Assembly (NCBI RefSeq): GCF_030035675.1
Contig: NC_084480.1
Span: forward strand, 115,879,738-115,943,737
DNA from: Rhineura floridana
Taxonomy: Eukaryota > Chordata > Lepidosauria > Squamata > Rhineuridae
DNA length: 64,000 bases
Direction of reading: 5' to 3'
The position numbers and the translations under genes were made by a program. The notes beneath the pieces are model-generated. The model ran no database searches. It was not told the origin of the DNA and was given only the letters and a program-made list of their open reading frames with translations. Position 1 is the first letter of the stretch. The number at the start of each line of letters is the position of its first letter. Positions 43,451 through 52,869 of the stretch are shown in pieces.

Positions 43451-45149
43451 GGCTGGTTTGTCCAGAGTCCTTATGTTCTCTTACTGCACCAAGCACTCCA
43501 ACTCCCCCATTTGGGCTTGGAGGTTTTCAGCATTAGCATGTAGGTAGTTGTTCTACAGAATTAAATAGCCAAGCATTGTATTTGTGCTTGTTAGCTATTT
43601 TTGAAAGCAATCCATTTCAAATAGTTTTCAATGATGACTTTTCCATAGTCACCAAAATTAGCATCATTGAACACTCTTCACTCAAAGGAATAAGGCTACA
43701 GGCCACTCATAAACAGAATGCTGCTGCTCACATTGGATTAGAAATGAGCCACATTAAAAAAGAAAGAAATAGAAATAATATTTCTGAGACAGTTCAGCAT
43801 TCAGAAAGCTTGTCCTTGGCTTCCTAAACACCATTCCCATCAGACCCCTGATCTCCCAAGACCCTTCACCTTCAAGGCTTACCTGGATTGCCAGCAGAAG
43901 CAGTGGCATGTGGGGAGAGGAAAATATAGAGGTTTATTCCTATCCCTTCTCTTTGCAGTGTCTTGCTGTGGTATACTATATAGGACGAAAAGCTTGGCAT
44001 CCCATGAGAGATGTTGTTCATCCAAGGGCTTCTATGAAGCAGCATGCCAGGACACTAGAGGGGAATATACCTCCCTCTTCCCACCTCTCCCGCTACCAGT
44101 TGTGGCCAGGACAGTCATTTAAGTGGAAGGACGTTTTGGTGATCAGGAGGCTGCAAAGGGGTGTGTTTTGGGGATGGATGGAAGCTGGGAATTCTTCTCC
44201 AGCTTGGATTTTAATACAAACCTGAGAATAATGTTGGGGCTCATAAAGCTTACCTTGTCTTTAGGGCAGGCTTTATGAACCCCTGTGGCTTTGTATTCAG
44301 CTAATTTTGCCAACACCTATAGAATGTATTGTTAGATCAGGAGCAGAGTTGTGCATCCATTTTAACAACAAAGAGATAGCAAGATTATCTCTTGCTGCCT
44401 GACGTTTCCTGCTTATTATTTTTTAAATAGCAGGGAATTTTATTTTGAAAAAAAATAAAAATATTGGCACACATAACAATACAACATCATCCACTGATGC
44501 TTAGTACATCAGTAATTAATGCTTGTGGGACAACTATTTTTGTTGTTTTTTGTCTTTCTTGCCACAGCAAGAAACAAGGGTTTGGAGTTTTTAAAAACTA
44601 GATTAGAGAAACAAAGTTTGGTTCTCTACTGCTCTCTAGTGCATGTTTTTTGTAAAACATAAAAGCACATATTTAAATCTCATTGATGCAAGGGAAACAT
44701 GACTTCCTTCCTTGTTGATGATGATGATGATGAAAACTCACTTAAAATAGCAGATTAATCTCCCGGCATGGCTATGTGTATGGGCCATGCATCTGTTCCT
44801 CAAGCTGAGCCGCTGTCTCCTGTCACCAGCTCTGTTTAATGCACCCTCCGTTTGTTGGTTGGACAGCAGTTCCATACGGGCAGTGACTTGAAATGTCATG
44901 GCTTGTTTACTGCTGAAAGAAGGTGATGGAATGTGAAATGTGTGGGGAAAGGCTAGTGTGTACTGATCTGAAGGGCCTGCAGCCAGCTTGGGGACTGCAG
45001 CTGCTGGAAAATGATTCACACTAGTTTTTCCCACTGTTGAAGGATTTGGCAGTGTTAACTATTCCTTGGTTCACTGAATGTGTTGAAGTTTAATAATCCT
45101 AAGCATGTAAGAAAGGCAAATAAGGGGGTGGGGATATGGTAGCAATGTA
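43451..45149. other. No gene recognised
   Basis: Open frames at 43576-43827 and 43908-44225 have no recognisable domain or splice support. A (gat)n run lies near 44717-44732. Confidence 0.45.
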
Positions 45150-45206
45150 CAGTAATACCTCAGTTAACAAATACTCTGGGAAAGAAGCTCCTTTTAACAA
45201 AGTATC

Positions 45207-46462
45207 CTTCTGGGGAGACTCGCGGAGTTGGGAGTTGGAGGCACTGCTTGGCAGTGGTTCCGCTCCTACTTGGCAGGCTGTCTCCAGAAGATAGTGCTTG
45301 GGGAACATTGCTCGACACCTTGGACTCTCCATTGTGGAGTCCCTCAGGGGTCGATTTTGTCCCCCATGCTTTTTAACATCTACATGCAGCCTCTGGGTGC
45401 CGTCATCAGGAGTTTTGGAGTGCGTTGCCACCAGTACGCTGATGACACGCAGCTCTATTTCTCCTTTTCATCTTCTACAGGTGAGTCTGTGGATGTGCTG
45501 AATCATTGCCTGACCACGATAATGGACTGGATGAGAGCTAATAAACTGAGACTCAGTCCAGACAAGACCGAGACACTGTTGGTGAGTGCCTCCCCTGCCC
45601 ACATGGTGGATGTTCACCCTGTTCTAGATGGGGTCACACTCCCCTTGAAGGAACAGGTTCGTAGTCTGGGAGTTCTTTTCGATCCTTCCTTGTCTCTTGA
45701 GGCGCAAGTGGCCTCGGTGGCAAGGAATGCGTTCTACCACCTTCGGTTGGTAGCCCAGCTACGCCCCTATCTGGACAGGAATGACCTCGCCTCAGTTGTT
45801 CATGCTCTGGTAACTTCTAGGCTGGATTACTGTAATGCGCTCTACGTAGGGCTGCCCTTGAAGACAGTTCGGAAGCTTCAGCTAGTGCAAAACGCAGCAG
45901 CCAGACTGCTGACGAGGACCAGCCGGTCAGCACATATAACACCTGTTCTGGCCCGTTTGCACTGGCTACCTATTTGTTTCCGAGCCAGATTCAAGGTGCT
46001 GGTTTTGACCTATAAAGCCTTACACGGCGTGGGACCGCAATATCTTGTGGAACGCCTCTCTCGCTATGAACCTACCCAGTCACTTCGCTCAGCATCTAAG
46101 GCCCTCCTCCGGGTACCAACCCATCGAGAAGCCCGGAGGACAGTTACTCGATCTAGGGCCTTTTCTGTAGTGGCCCCCGAACTGTGGAACAGCCTCCCCG
46201 AAGAAGTACGCCTGGCGCCTACGCTTCTATCTTTTCGGCGCCAGGTTAAGACCTGGCTATGCTCCCAGGCATTTTAAGCATTTATGTTATAATTTAAATT
46301 TTTTCTTTTTTCTTTTTTCTTTTGTTGCTGCTTGTGTTTATTGTTTGTTGTCTGATTTTATTGTTGATATTTTGTATTTTAACCTTTTTGTACACCGCCC
46401 AGAGAGCCACTCGCTATGGGCGGTCTATAAATGAAACAAACAAATAAATAAATAAATAAAGT
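45207..46462 (+). mobile_element. L2-like LINE, 5'-truncated
   Basis: A LINE copy with 1.05 kb of uninterrupted RT coding sequence, a 3' UTR containing 'accgcccagagagccactcg', and an (AAAT)n tail. It begins within the RT domain. It is the longest and best-preserved of the plus-strand L2-like copies here (others at 31686-32388 and 53747-54559). Confidence 0.85.
45228..46277 (+). CDS. LINE reverse transcriptase, C-terminal part (349 codons open)
   Basis: The frame encodes RT motifs in order: WQWFRSYLAG; CGVPQGSILSPMLFNIYM at about residues 36-53; the catalytic YADDTQLYF at about residues 69-77; KLRLSPDKTETLLV; then the CR1/L2-type C-terminal region with RLDYCNALYVGLPL, HWLPICFRARFKVLVLTYKA and AFSVVAPELWNSL. 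It ends at a TAG-type stop after WLCSQAF. The first codon is not a true start: the upstream part of ORF2 (endonuclease and early RT) is missing through 5' truncation. No stop or frame change interrupts the remaining frame, so insertion is probably recent, but the copy cannot encode a full ORF2. Confidence 0.85.
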   Translation: MGVGGTAWQWFRSYLAGCLQKIVLGEHCSTPWTLHCGVPQGSILSPMLFNIYMQPLGAVIRSFGVRCHQYADDTQLYFSFSSSTGESVDVLNHCLTTIMDWMRANKLRLSPDKTETLLVSASPAHMVDVHPVLDGVTLPLKEQVRSLGVLFDPSLSLEAQVASVARNAFYHLRLVAQLRPYLDRNDLASVVHALVTSRLDYCNALYVGLPLKTVRKLQLVQNAAARLLTRTSRSAHITPVLARLHWLPICFRARFKVLVLTYKALHGVGPQYLVERLSRYEPTQSLRSASKALLRVPTHREARRTVTRSRAFSVVAPELWNSLPEEVRLAPTLLSFRRQVKTWLCSQAF

Positions 46463-46794
46463 CTGTTTGAGGTGTGTGGGGGGGCTCACATTCTGACAGT
46501 CAGAATGGGGTTCCTTGTCTACAGGACTGTGGCTGCTGTAGGCAGCTCTTTCATGCATGGCTGGAATGGCGCTTCTTGCTAGTTGGTGTAGTACCTCTGT
46601 AGGAAACAGTGCTTCAGGTGCCCTAGAAGCAGGGCGGGCGCCAGAAGGCAGCCAGGTTGGGCCCTGGCCGAGGGCTCCTGTGACCCCCTTGAAGGACCCC
46701 TCCTTAGGCTGGGAGGGTAGCACTCCTGTTCAGCGAACTGTGGCATCGGGTCCTGCAACCTGACTACCGCAGAGAGGGAGCTCCCAGGCACCCC

Positions 46795-47035
46795 CCCACA
46801 CAGTCAGTGTGGGCTTCAATAAGCCCACACACATGCTCAGCATACTTCTCCCATCCCTGTGAATGATGTGTGCACTGTGCATGCATGCCTACTATCAACC
46901 AAGATGGTGGCAGGGACTTCCCTAAGGGGGCCGACCCCCCCACCGCCATCTTGGTTGATGGCAGGCATGCACACTACAAGCATACGTCATTCACATGACG
47001 TGAGAGGTAGGTGGGACATGTGGGCGGGCTTATTC
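46795..47035. repeat. Large inverted repeat (hairpin)
   Basis: 'ctatcaaccaagatggtggc' is mirrored by 'ccgccatcttggttgatgg'. Outward from these, 'gtgcatgcatgcc' pairs with 'ggcatgcacac' and 'tgtgaatgatg' with 'cgtcattcaca'. Outer words 'agcccacacacatg' and 'catgtgggcgggct' extend the pairing. Confidence 0.65.
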
Positions 47036-47467
47036 ACCCTGCACTGCCTATATGGGGAGTGTTGAGCTACGGCATCATGGGCCGGGGGCAGGCTGGTGCC
47101 CAAGGGCCTAGTCATGCCTGGCTTTGTAGCACTGTTTACTGTAGATGCATCTGCTCAAGCATAGGGGAGGATGGCAGAGAGAGAGAGAGAGACGGTGGTG
47201 GCGCCTGCCCCTTGCCTGCCTGCTCAAGGGTACAAAGCCTTCAAGTGGTCTGTATGCTAGGCTTACATGACCTGTTTCATTTCAGACATGCGTATTGTTC
47301 ATTTTAAATAAAAGGTTTGCTGAAATACATTGAAGTGCCCTTCTTTTTTGTGGTGTAGGAACCTATCCCTATTCTTTCCATGTTATTCCTACCTTTGGTA
47401 GCAAAGTTCCTGTTAAAGAAGTAATGTCCAGGAATGCATCTACTTTGTTAACTGAGGTATTACTGTA

Positions 47468-48555
47468 TAAGATTCTGCATGATGTGGAGAAAGAGAGGGG
47501 TTTTTTCCTCTCATACTCCTAGAACCTGGGGCCATCCAGCAAAACTGAATATTGCGAGATTCAGGACAAAATAAACCACTTCTTCATACCACATAGTTAA
47601 ATTTTATAAATGGACTTGCATAAGACGTCATGATGGCCATCAACTTGGATGGCTTTAAAAGAGTATTAAATTCATAGAGGGTCAGACTATCAATGACTAT
47701 TGTCAAGAAATGATTTCTTGGTTCAAAAATTAGTTCCTGTGCTCAGATGTCTGGGTAGAGAACTGGCCTATGTGGAAAAGGTTTTCCCAAGTTTTTTCTC
47801 ACTAGTTGTTGGTGAGTGCATCCTTTGCACTTGTGTTATCTCATACAAGCTAAGCTTCAAGGCCACGATGGTGGTTTCACTAATTGGGATCTCACGAACA
47901 TGCAAGCTCTGGAAAGTTCCAGCCAGTTCACCCTTTCATTGGCCAAGGTTTGCCTTGCTGTTGCTAGGCTCTTTCTATGAAAGTGATTTGGATCTTTTGT
48001 ACTGTGTGTCACATTTATCTCGCACTTGGTTTCAGATGCTGACACCTGTTGAGATCCTAGGCTGCTAGCTGGACCTGTTCACTGTCTTGTTCTGTAATTC
48101 CCTAAATGTACTTGGGTATTTCTTAACATCTGTTTATCTTTTATGCTGCTATTTTAAAACTATTTTTTTAAATAAATCTACCTGTTATAATTGGGTGTGG
48201 TTTCTTGGGTGAGATTTTGGGCGAGATACTAAATCCAGTCCTGACTATTTGATCAAACGGCTACTGAGTAACTTTTGAGGCTTTGGAGCTCAAGGGACAC
48301 AGAGTCTGGTTTTTTAGCTCTTCTTCCATTGAATCTCAAGGGACATCTGGTGTACCGCTTGGGAGTCTCCTGGACATCACTGGAGTGGATTTAAAGAGTG
48401 ATGACAGTATGCCACCTTGCGGAGTTGGTGTGCCCTGTTGGTTTGGCACCCTACTACCCCAACAAGGACACTGGCCCTGGATTTGGGACCCATGCTTCTT
48501 GACAGCTATTAGCCATGATGGCTGTGTTCAACCTCCGATATTAGACGCAGTATGT
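47468..48555. other. No gene recognised
   Basis: A 122-codon plus-strand frame (47700-48068) and a 126-codon frame (48283-48663) have no recognisable domains. The second overlaps repeat V. Confidence 0.45.
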
Positions 48556-48559
48556 ATAC

Positions 48560-48700
48560 CCGTTGCTGGGAATCACAAATGGGGAGAGTTGCTGTTGCAT
48601 TTGGGCGCTGCTACCAGGCTTTTCATAAGCATCTGGTTGGCCACTGTGAGAACAGAATGCTGAACTAAATGGGCCTTTGGTCTGATCCAGCACAGCTTAG
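48560..48700 (+). repeat. Repeat V fragment
   Basis: Contains 'gcatctggttggccactgtg', 'agaacagaatgctgaactaa', 'atgggcctttggtctgatcc' and the family-like end near 'gcttaggttatttctta'. Confidence 0.55.
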
Positions 48701-48704
48701 GTTA

Positions 48705-48760
48705 TTTCTTACTCAGAAGTAAGTTCCACTGAGTGTGGTTAGGATTGCAACTGTAGCTGG
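48705..48760. repeat. MITE H fragment
   Basis: Reads 'ctcagaagtaagttccactg' and 'gtggttaggattgcaac'. Confidence 0.5.
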
Positions 48761-48976
48761 CATCTGGATTTTGGAGCAATTATAAAATTCTTACAGACAC
48801 TTGTGGTTTTTACTGATGGTGCTAGAGGGTTTGGAATGATTAAACCAAGAGTTGCCAACTTTTGGAAGGCCTGTAGCCGCTTTTGGAATTTTAAATGCTA
48901 TGGGCATCACCCCTTCTCATTGCTTCTTCCCAACCCTCCCCTCAGGTTATTCCCTTCCAAACAGAAGTAGAGGAAG

Positions 48977-48985
48977 CACTTGCGT

Positions 48986-49018
<33 letters not shown>
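48977..49018. repeat. Alternating purine-pyrimidine simple repeat
   Basis: (gtgc)n, then (gc)n, then (ac)n in one uninterrupted run of about 42 bp. Confidence 0.9.
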
Positions 49019-49019
<1 letters not shown>

Positions 49020-50410
49020 TACTTTTTGCTTTTCCACATTTGTGTAAAAGTCAGATCCCATAGAATTAAAACTGATCCTTTTGAATTTGCATGATTTTAC
49101 ACCAACTCGCCAACCACCATCAAATTGAAGTTTACATTGGTAGACTGCAGGGTAAAAATCACAGATCCAGTGCTTGCCAGCATCATAAGAACATGGATTC
49201 AAGCTACAGATCATCGTGAGTTTTACATAGGATGACAACAAAACTACCAACAAATCACAGGAGAAATCTGTGGACCTAGAGGTGACCTATGATTTGGTCA
49301 TGGTTTTATGAGGATCCAAGAGGACCTATTCCTTGGATCCATGTGCCGTGACAGTGCTATAAACTACCAGACCCGTGGTTTTTACGATTCAGTCAATGGA
49401 GGCTGGTGTGATCTTTGGCTTGATGGTGGATGGGAGGTGGAACCATATAGCATTTCAAGAGGATCTATTTCACTGGATCCGACGTGTGTGTGCAACTTTT
49501 CTCTCTTCCAACCCCTGCAGTACTTTACTTTCTCCCACCATATACCCACAATCAGTATTTTCCTCCCCCCCCAGTCTCCCAAGTCACTCCCCCTGTTCCC
49601 TCTGACCCTCTCAGCCACTTTATTTTCTGTTCAGCTGGTGATGAACTTTGAAAAGCACAAACAGCTCTTCCAACTTCCTCCTTCAGTGCTATGTACATTA
49701 TGAGGAGAGAAAGGGGGCAGTAAGCAATGTGCAGATCGGAGGCACCATGCAAAGTCCTCAAGAGGGCCATACTGGCAATTCCACATTTCAAATAGTGTTT
49801 ATTTCACCTTGCACAACTGTCTCAGAATATCTTGGCATACAGTTTTGATGTTCATTAGTTTGCATGAACCTCCTTTGCATTCATTCAGCTCAAAGCCATA
49901 TATAAATTACCAGCTGACAAGGTAGATGAGAGTTGATTCAAAATCAGGGAAAATAATATCTTGGGCAAGTTTTCAATAGTAACATTATCACACTGGAGAT
50001 GCATTTATGTAGATAGAGGAAATGCTACACACAGAGATCTGAACACCTTTCTTAAAAGTGGGGCAATCTGGCAGCAGTTGGAAAATGTATTACAGATTAT
50101 ATTTATTCTATATCTTTATTTGATAAATGGGTAACCTTAAAGCCTGTTGAGCTGTATTGCTTACTTTCATCCATCTATGTTGAAATGTTACCTATTTTTA
50201 AGTTTAAACAAAGTGAAAAGGATATATTACTCTGCAAAGCAAACAGTAGGACTTTTTATATAGGGCTGACATGATCTAGTGTGGAGTAAGTTTGCTTTCG
50301 TTAGTAAGTTGAACTTTTAGTTAATAAGTGCTAAATGTAAGATTAAGGGTATTGTTACTGTATGTAATTGTAACTGCCAATGTAAATGAGCACCAGTTGA
50401 TGGTGTATAT
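49019..50410. other. No gene recognised
   Basis: Overlapping open frames on both strands at 49308-49791 run through pyrimidine-rich sequence and have no recognisable domain. Confidence 0.45.
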
Positions 50411-50548
50411 CAGGGATGGGAAACCTTTGCACTTCCAGATATTGCTAAACTATAACTCCCATCAGCCCCAGCAAGGATGGCCAATGGCCAAGGATGATGG
50501 GCGTTGTAGTTCAGCAGTATTTGGAGGGCCAACGGTTCCTTACACCTG
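50411..50548. mobile_element. 138-bp hAT MITE (family P)
   Basis: Starts CAGGGATGGGAAACCTTTG and ends 'aacggttccttacacctg'. The core is 'actataactcccatcagccc' ... 'gatgatgggcgttgtagttc'. The flanks are GTGTATAT (50403-50410) and GTGTATAC (50549-50556), 7 of 8 matching. Confidence 0.8.
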
Positions 50549-50894
50549 GTGTATACAGTCTGCTTGATCCAGCTGTGGAAAGGATTCTTTCTAGTGATGG
50601 GCAAATTCTCCAGTTAGATTCAGAAACTGGTCACCAGTTAGGACTATTTTGTTGCCCTATTGACAGGTAGTGAAATTGGGGGGGGTGCCATTTTGATTAT
50701 TTCAGGGAGTGGAGGTGAAAGGAGAGCTTTGCTGGAGTGGTGCTTCTGCTGGCCACTAATCTACCCACAATCCCTTTGTGAATTAAATGTGATAACATAG
50801 CATCATCAAGGTTGTGTGTGCACACAGTAGCCACTACCTGCTGATAGGAGCATCTCCAAATTAAGATGAACTGGGAGGATGAAATTTTGCCTCA

Positions 50895-50975
50895 CACTTA
50901 CTAAACGTAGACTGTAAACTGCCCAGAGAGCTTAGGCTATGGGGCGGTATATAAATGTAATAAATAAATAAATGA
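50895..50975 (+). mobile_element. L2-like LINE, extreme 3' end only
   Basis: 'gtaaactgcccagagagctt', then 'aggctatggggcggtatata' and (AAAT)n. About 80 bp, the shortest of the L2-like insertions. Confidence 0.7.
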
Positions 50976-51598
50976 TTAAAAAAACATTCATGTGCAGAAC
51001 CTAGTTTTTAAATTTAAAGCTACAGAAAAAACTGTTTGGAAATTGTTTAATTATTGCATCCAACCATTATGATCTCGCCTATTAATATTCCAAACTGACT
51101 TAATGTTTTTCCAGCATTACTCATTCTGAGTGCCAGTTCATAAGATAGATGCTTCAGCATGGGGCAACTGGTTGTCTTTTCCCTACCACAAGTCCTTGCT
51201 TTTGACGAATGGGTCAACTTACTCATTTACCCTCAAGCAGAATTTGCAATTTCATTTATTATAGCAAACATCAATTGAACTATGGTATGCAACTGCAGGT
51301 TCTGTTTGTGCTGAAGGAGTTTCCCATTGTCAGAAGAATAAAAATGGCCTTAGAAATAAGTAAAGATGAGGGGTTTCCAGTAATCAGTGGGCATATCTTA
51401 TAAGTAAGATCGGTATGCCAGATTGTACATTTTCTCTGTATTCTTTTTAATATTCCAAGTCTACTATGACAGAATCTGGGAAAGATCTGGAGTAGATTTT
51501 GTAAAAATCTTTAAAACTGTCATGGCCTTGTGGTCTTTTTATGATAAACTCTTTAATTTTACCAGATTTGGCTGGTAAGACATCTACTGCTAATCCTG
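50976..51598. other. No gene recognised
   Basis: AT-rich. No repeat or gene recognised. Confidence 0.45.
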
Positions 51599-51599
51599 G

Positions 51600-52175
51600 A
51601 TCATGATAGCTTGACAAGAGTTATCCATACATTGATATCTTCAAGGCTGGATTATTGCAATATGCTCTATATGAGGCTATTCTTGAGGTTGCTACACAGG
51701 CTGCAGCTACCGCAGAATGAACTAGGTTGCTTGTGGAGGCATATAACACCTCCCCCCCCCCATTTTTTCAGGATTTGCACTGGCTGTCAATCTGCTACCA
51801 GGCTGCTAACATACAAGGCTGTGTACAGCTCAGGAGCAGGTTACTTGAGAGACTTCTTTATTTCTTATATACCCAGTTGGTCTGTTCTGCACGACAGTTT
51901 CTAAATATCAATCCCTAAATATCAGAAACTCACTCCACACTCAAGAGTGGTGCTTTCAGTGTGGCTGCCCCTGTTGTGTGAAACAGCATTCCTGTTAAGA
52001 TATGACTGGCACCTACTAGCTGTAGTTTCTGGAAACAACTGAAGTTTTGTTTTGACAGCTTTTCCATCTGGATGAAAAGGTCTCTGCCTTTGGTGCTCAT
52101 TTTGTATTGATTTTAAAATTTGTAAATCACCTTGAGAAACATGTAAAAGGTGATTCATAAATTAATAAATCATAA
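51600..52175 (+). mobile_element. Older CR1/L2-clade LINE, 3' part
   Basis: Translation shows LTRVIHTLISSRLDYCNMLY followed by HRLQLPQNE and, after frame changes, LLTYKAVYSSGAGYLRDFF. The 3' end reads 'aatcaccttgagaaacatgt' and 'gattcataaattaataaat'. Several frame changes and stops mark an old copy. Confidence 0.65.
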
Positions 52176-52254
52176 TCAAAAGCGGGTTGATTTGCATGTT
52201 TTTGGAAACCACTGGAAAAGTTACTGGGTAGTGTTGGTTTCACTTTTGTGTGAA

Positions 52255-52680
52255 TAACTAGGGGCTTTGCCCCTGTATGCTTTGTGCACCACCACCACCA
52301 CCACATGCACACACAGGGGCTTGCAAACACACACAGACTCCCAAACACACAGAGAGACTGTCCTGCTCTCCCACTGCTTCCCTCCTTGCCTTCCGCTGCT
52401 AAAGCTGTCAGTGGTGGTGAGGGGCAGAGCAGGATTCCTCAGATGAGGAGCTACGCTGGGCTGTCCTCATTTCCTCTGTGGCTCACCTGGACCATCTTGC
52501 TCTTTCACCTTGCTTACTCGCTAGCCTCACATCTGCCTTGCTCACCCACCCATTCACCATTCTGACTTGCCTCACGCCTGCCGTGCCTACCCCCTGCTCC
52601 CATGGAATGCTAGTCTCACACTGTGTAACGCTTACATTTTTTTTATTATTATATGTATAGATATGTCCTAACTGCATTGA
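52255..52680. repeat. Unclassified C-rich repeat starting CTAGGGGCTTTGCCCC
   Basis: Starts 'actaggggctttgcccctgt' and ends 'ttattattatatgtatagat'. It is C/T-rich in between, with (acc)n and (cacaca)n runs. From memory this resembles a widespread squamate interspersed repeat, but I cannot name its class. Confidence 0.4.
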
Positions 52681-52869
52681 GAGGCTTTTCCCAGACAGTT
52701 GCCATCATAGGCATGGCAACTCTGCAATCAAGGCAATCTGTATCGCGGGCATCTTTTCAAACATAACGGCACCCTCATGGAGCTGGGAGCCCACAGACGT
52801 TTCTTTTCAATTGCCTTCAATATTGGGGTGGGGGCCTGTAAAATAATTGATAATTGGCCAAAAGCACTA

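Larger units (their letters stand above)
45150..47465. mobile_element. TA-flanked TIR element enclosing an L2 copy
   Basis: The left end CAGTAATACCTCAGTTAACA and the right end (47444-47465) are inverted repeats of about 22 bp. Each is bordered by TA (45148-45149 and 47466-47467), fitting Tc1/mariner/pogo-type elements. Inside are short left-arm sequence, the L2 LINE at 45207-46462, and about 1 kb of GC-richer non-coding sequence with a strong hairpin at 46795-47035. No transposase was recognised. Confidence 0.6.

Noticed and set aside
46557-47307. GC-rich open frames near 46.5-47.3 kb
   Set aside because: They lie inside the TIR element and its hairpin and show no transposase motif.
47700-48663. 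Two plus-strand open frames of 122 and 126 codons
   Set aside because: No domain or splice support; the second runs into repeat V.
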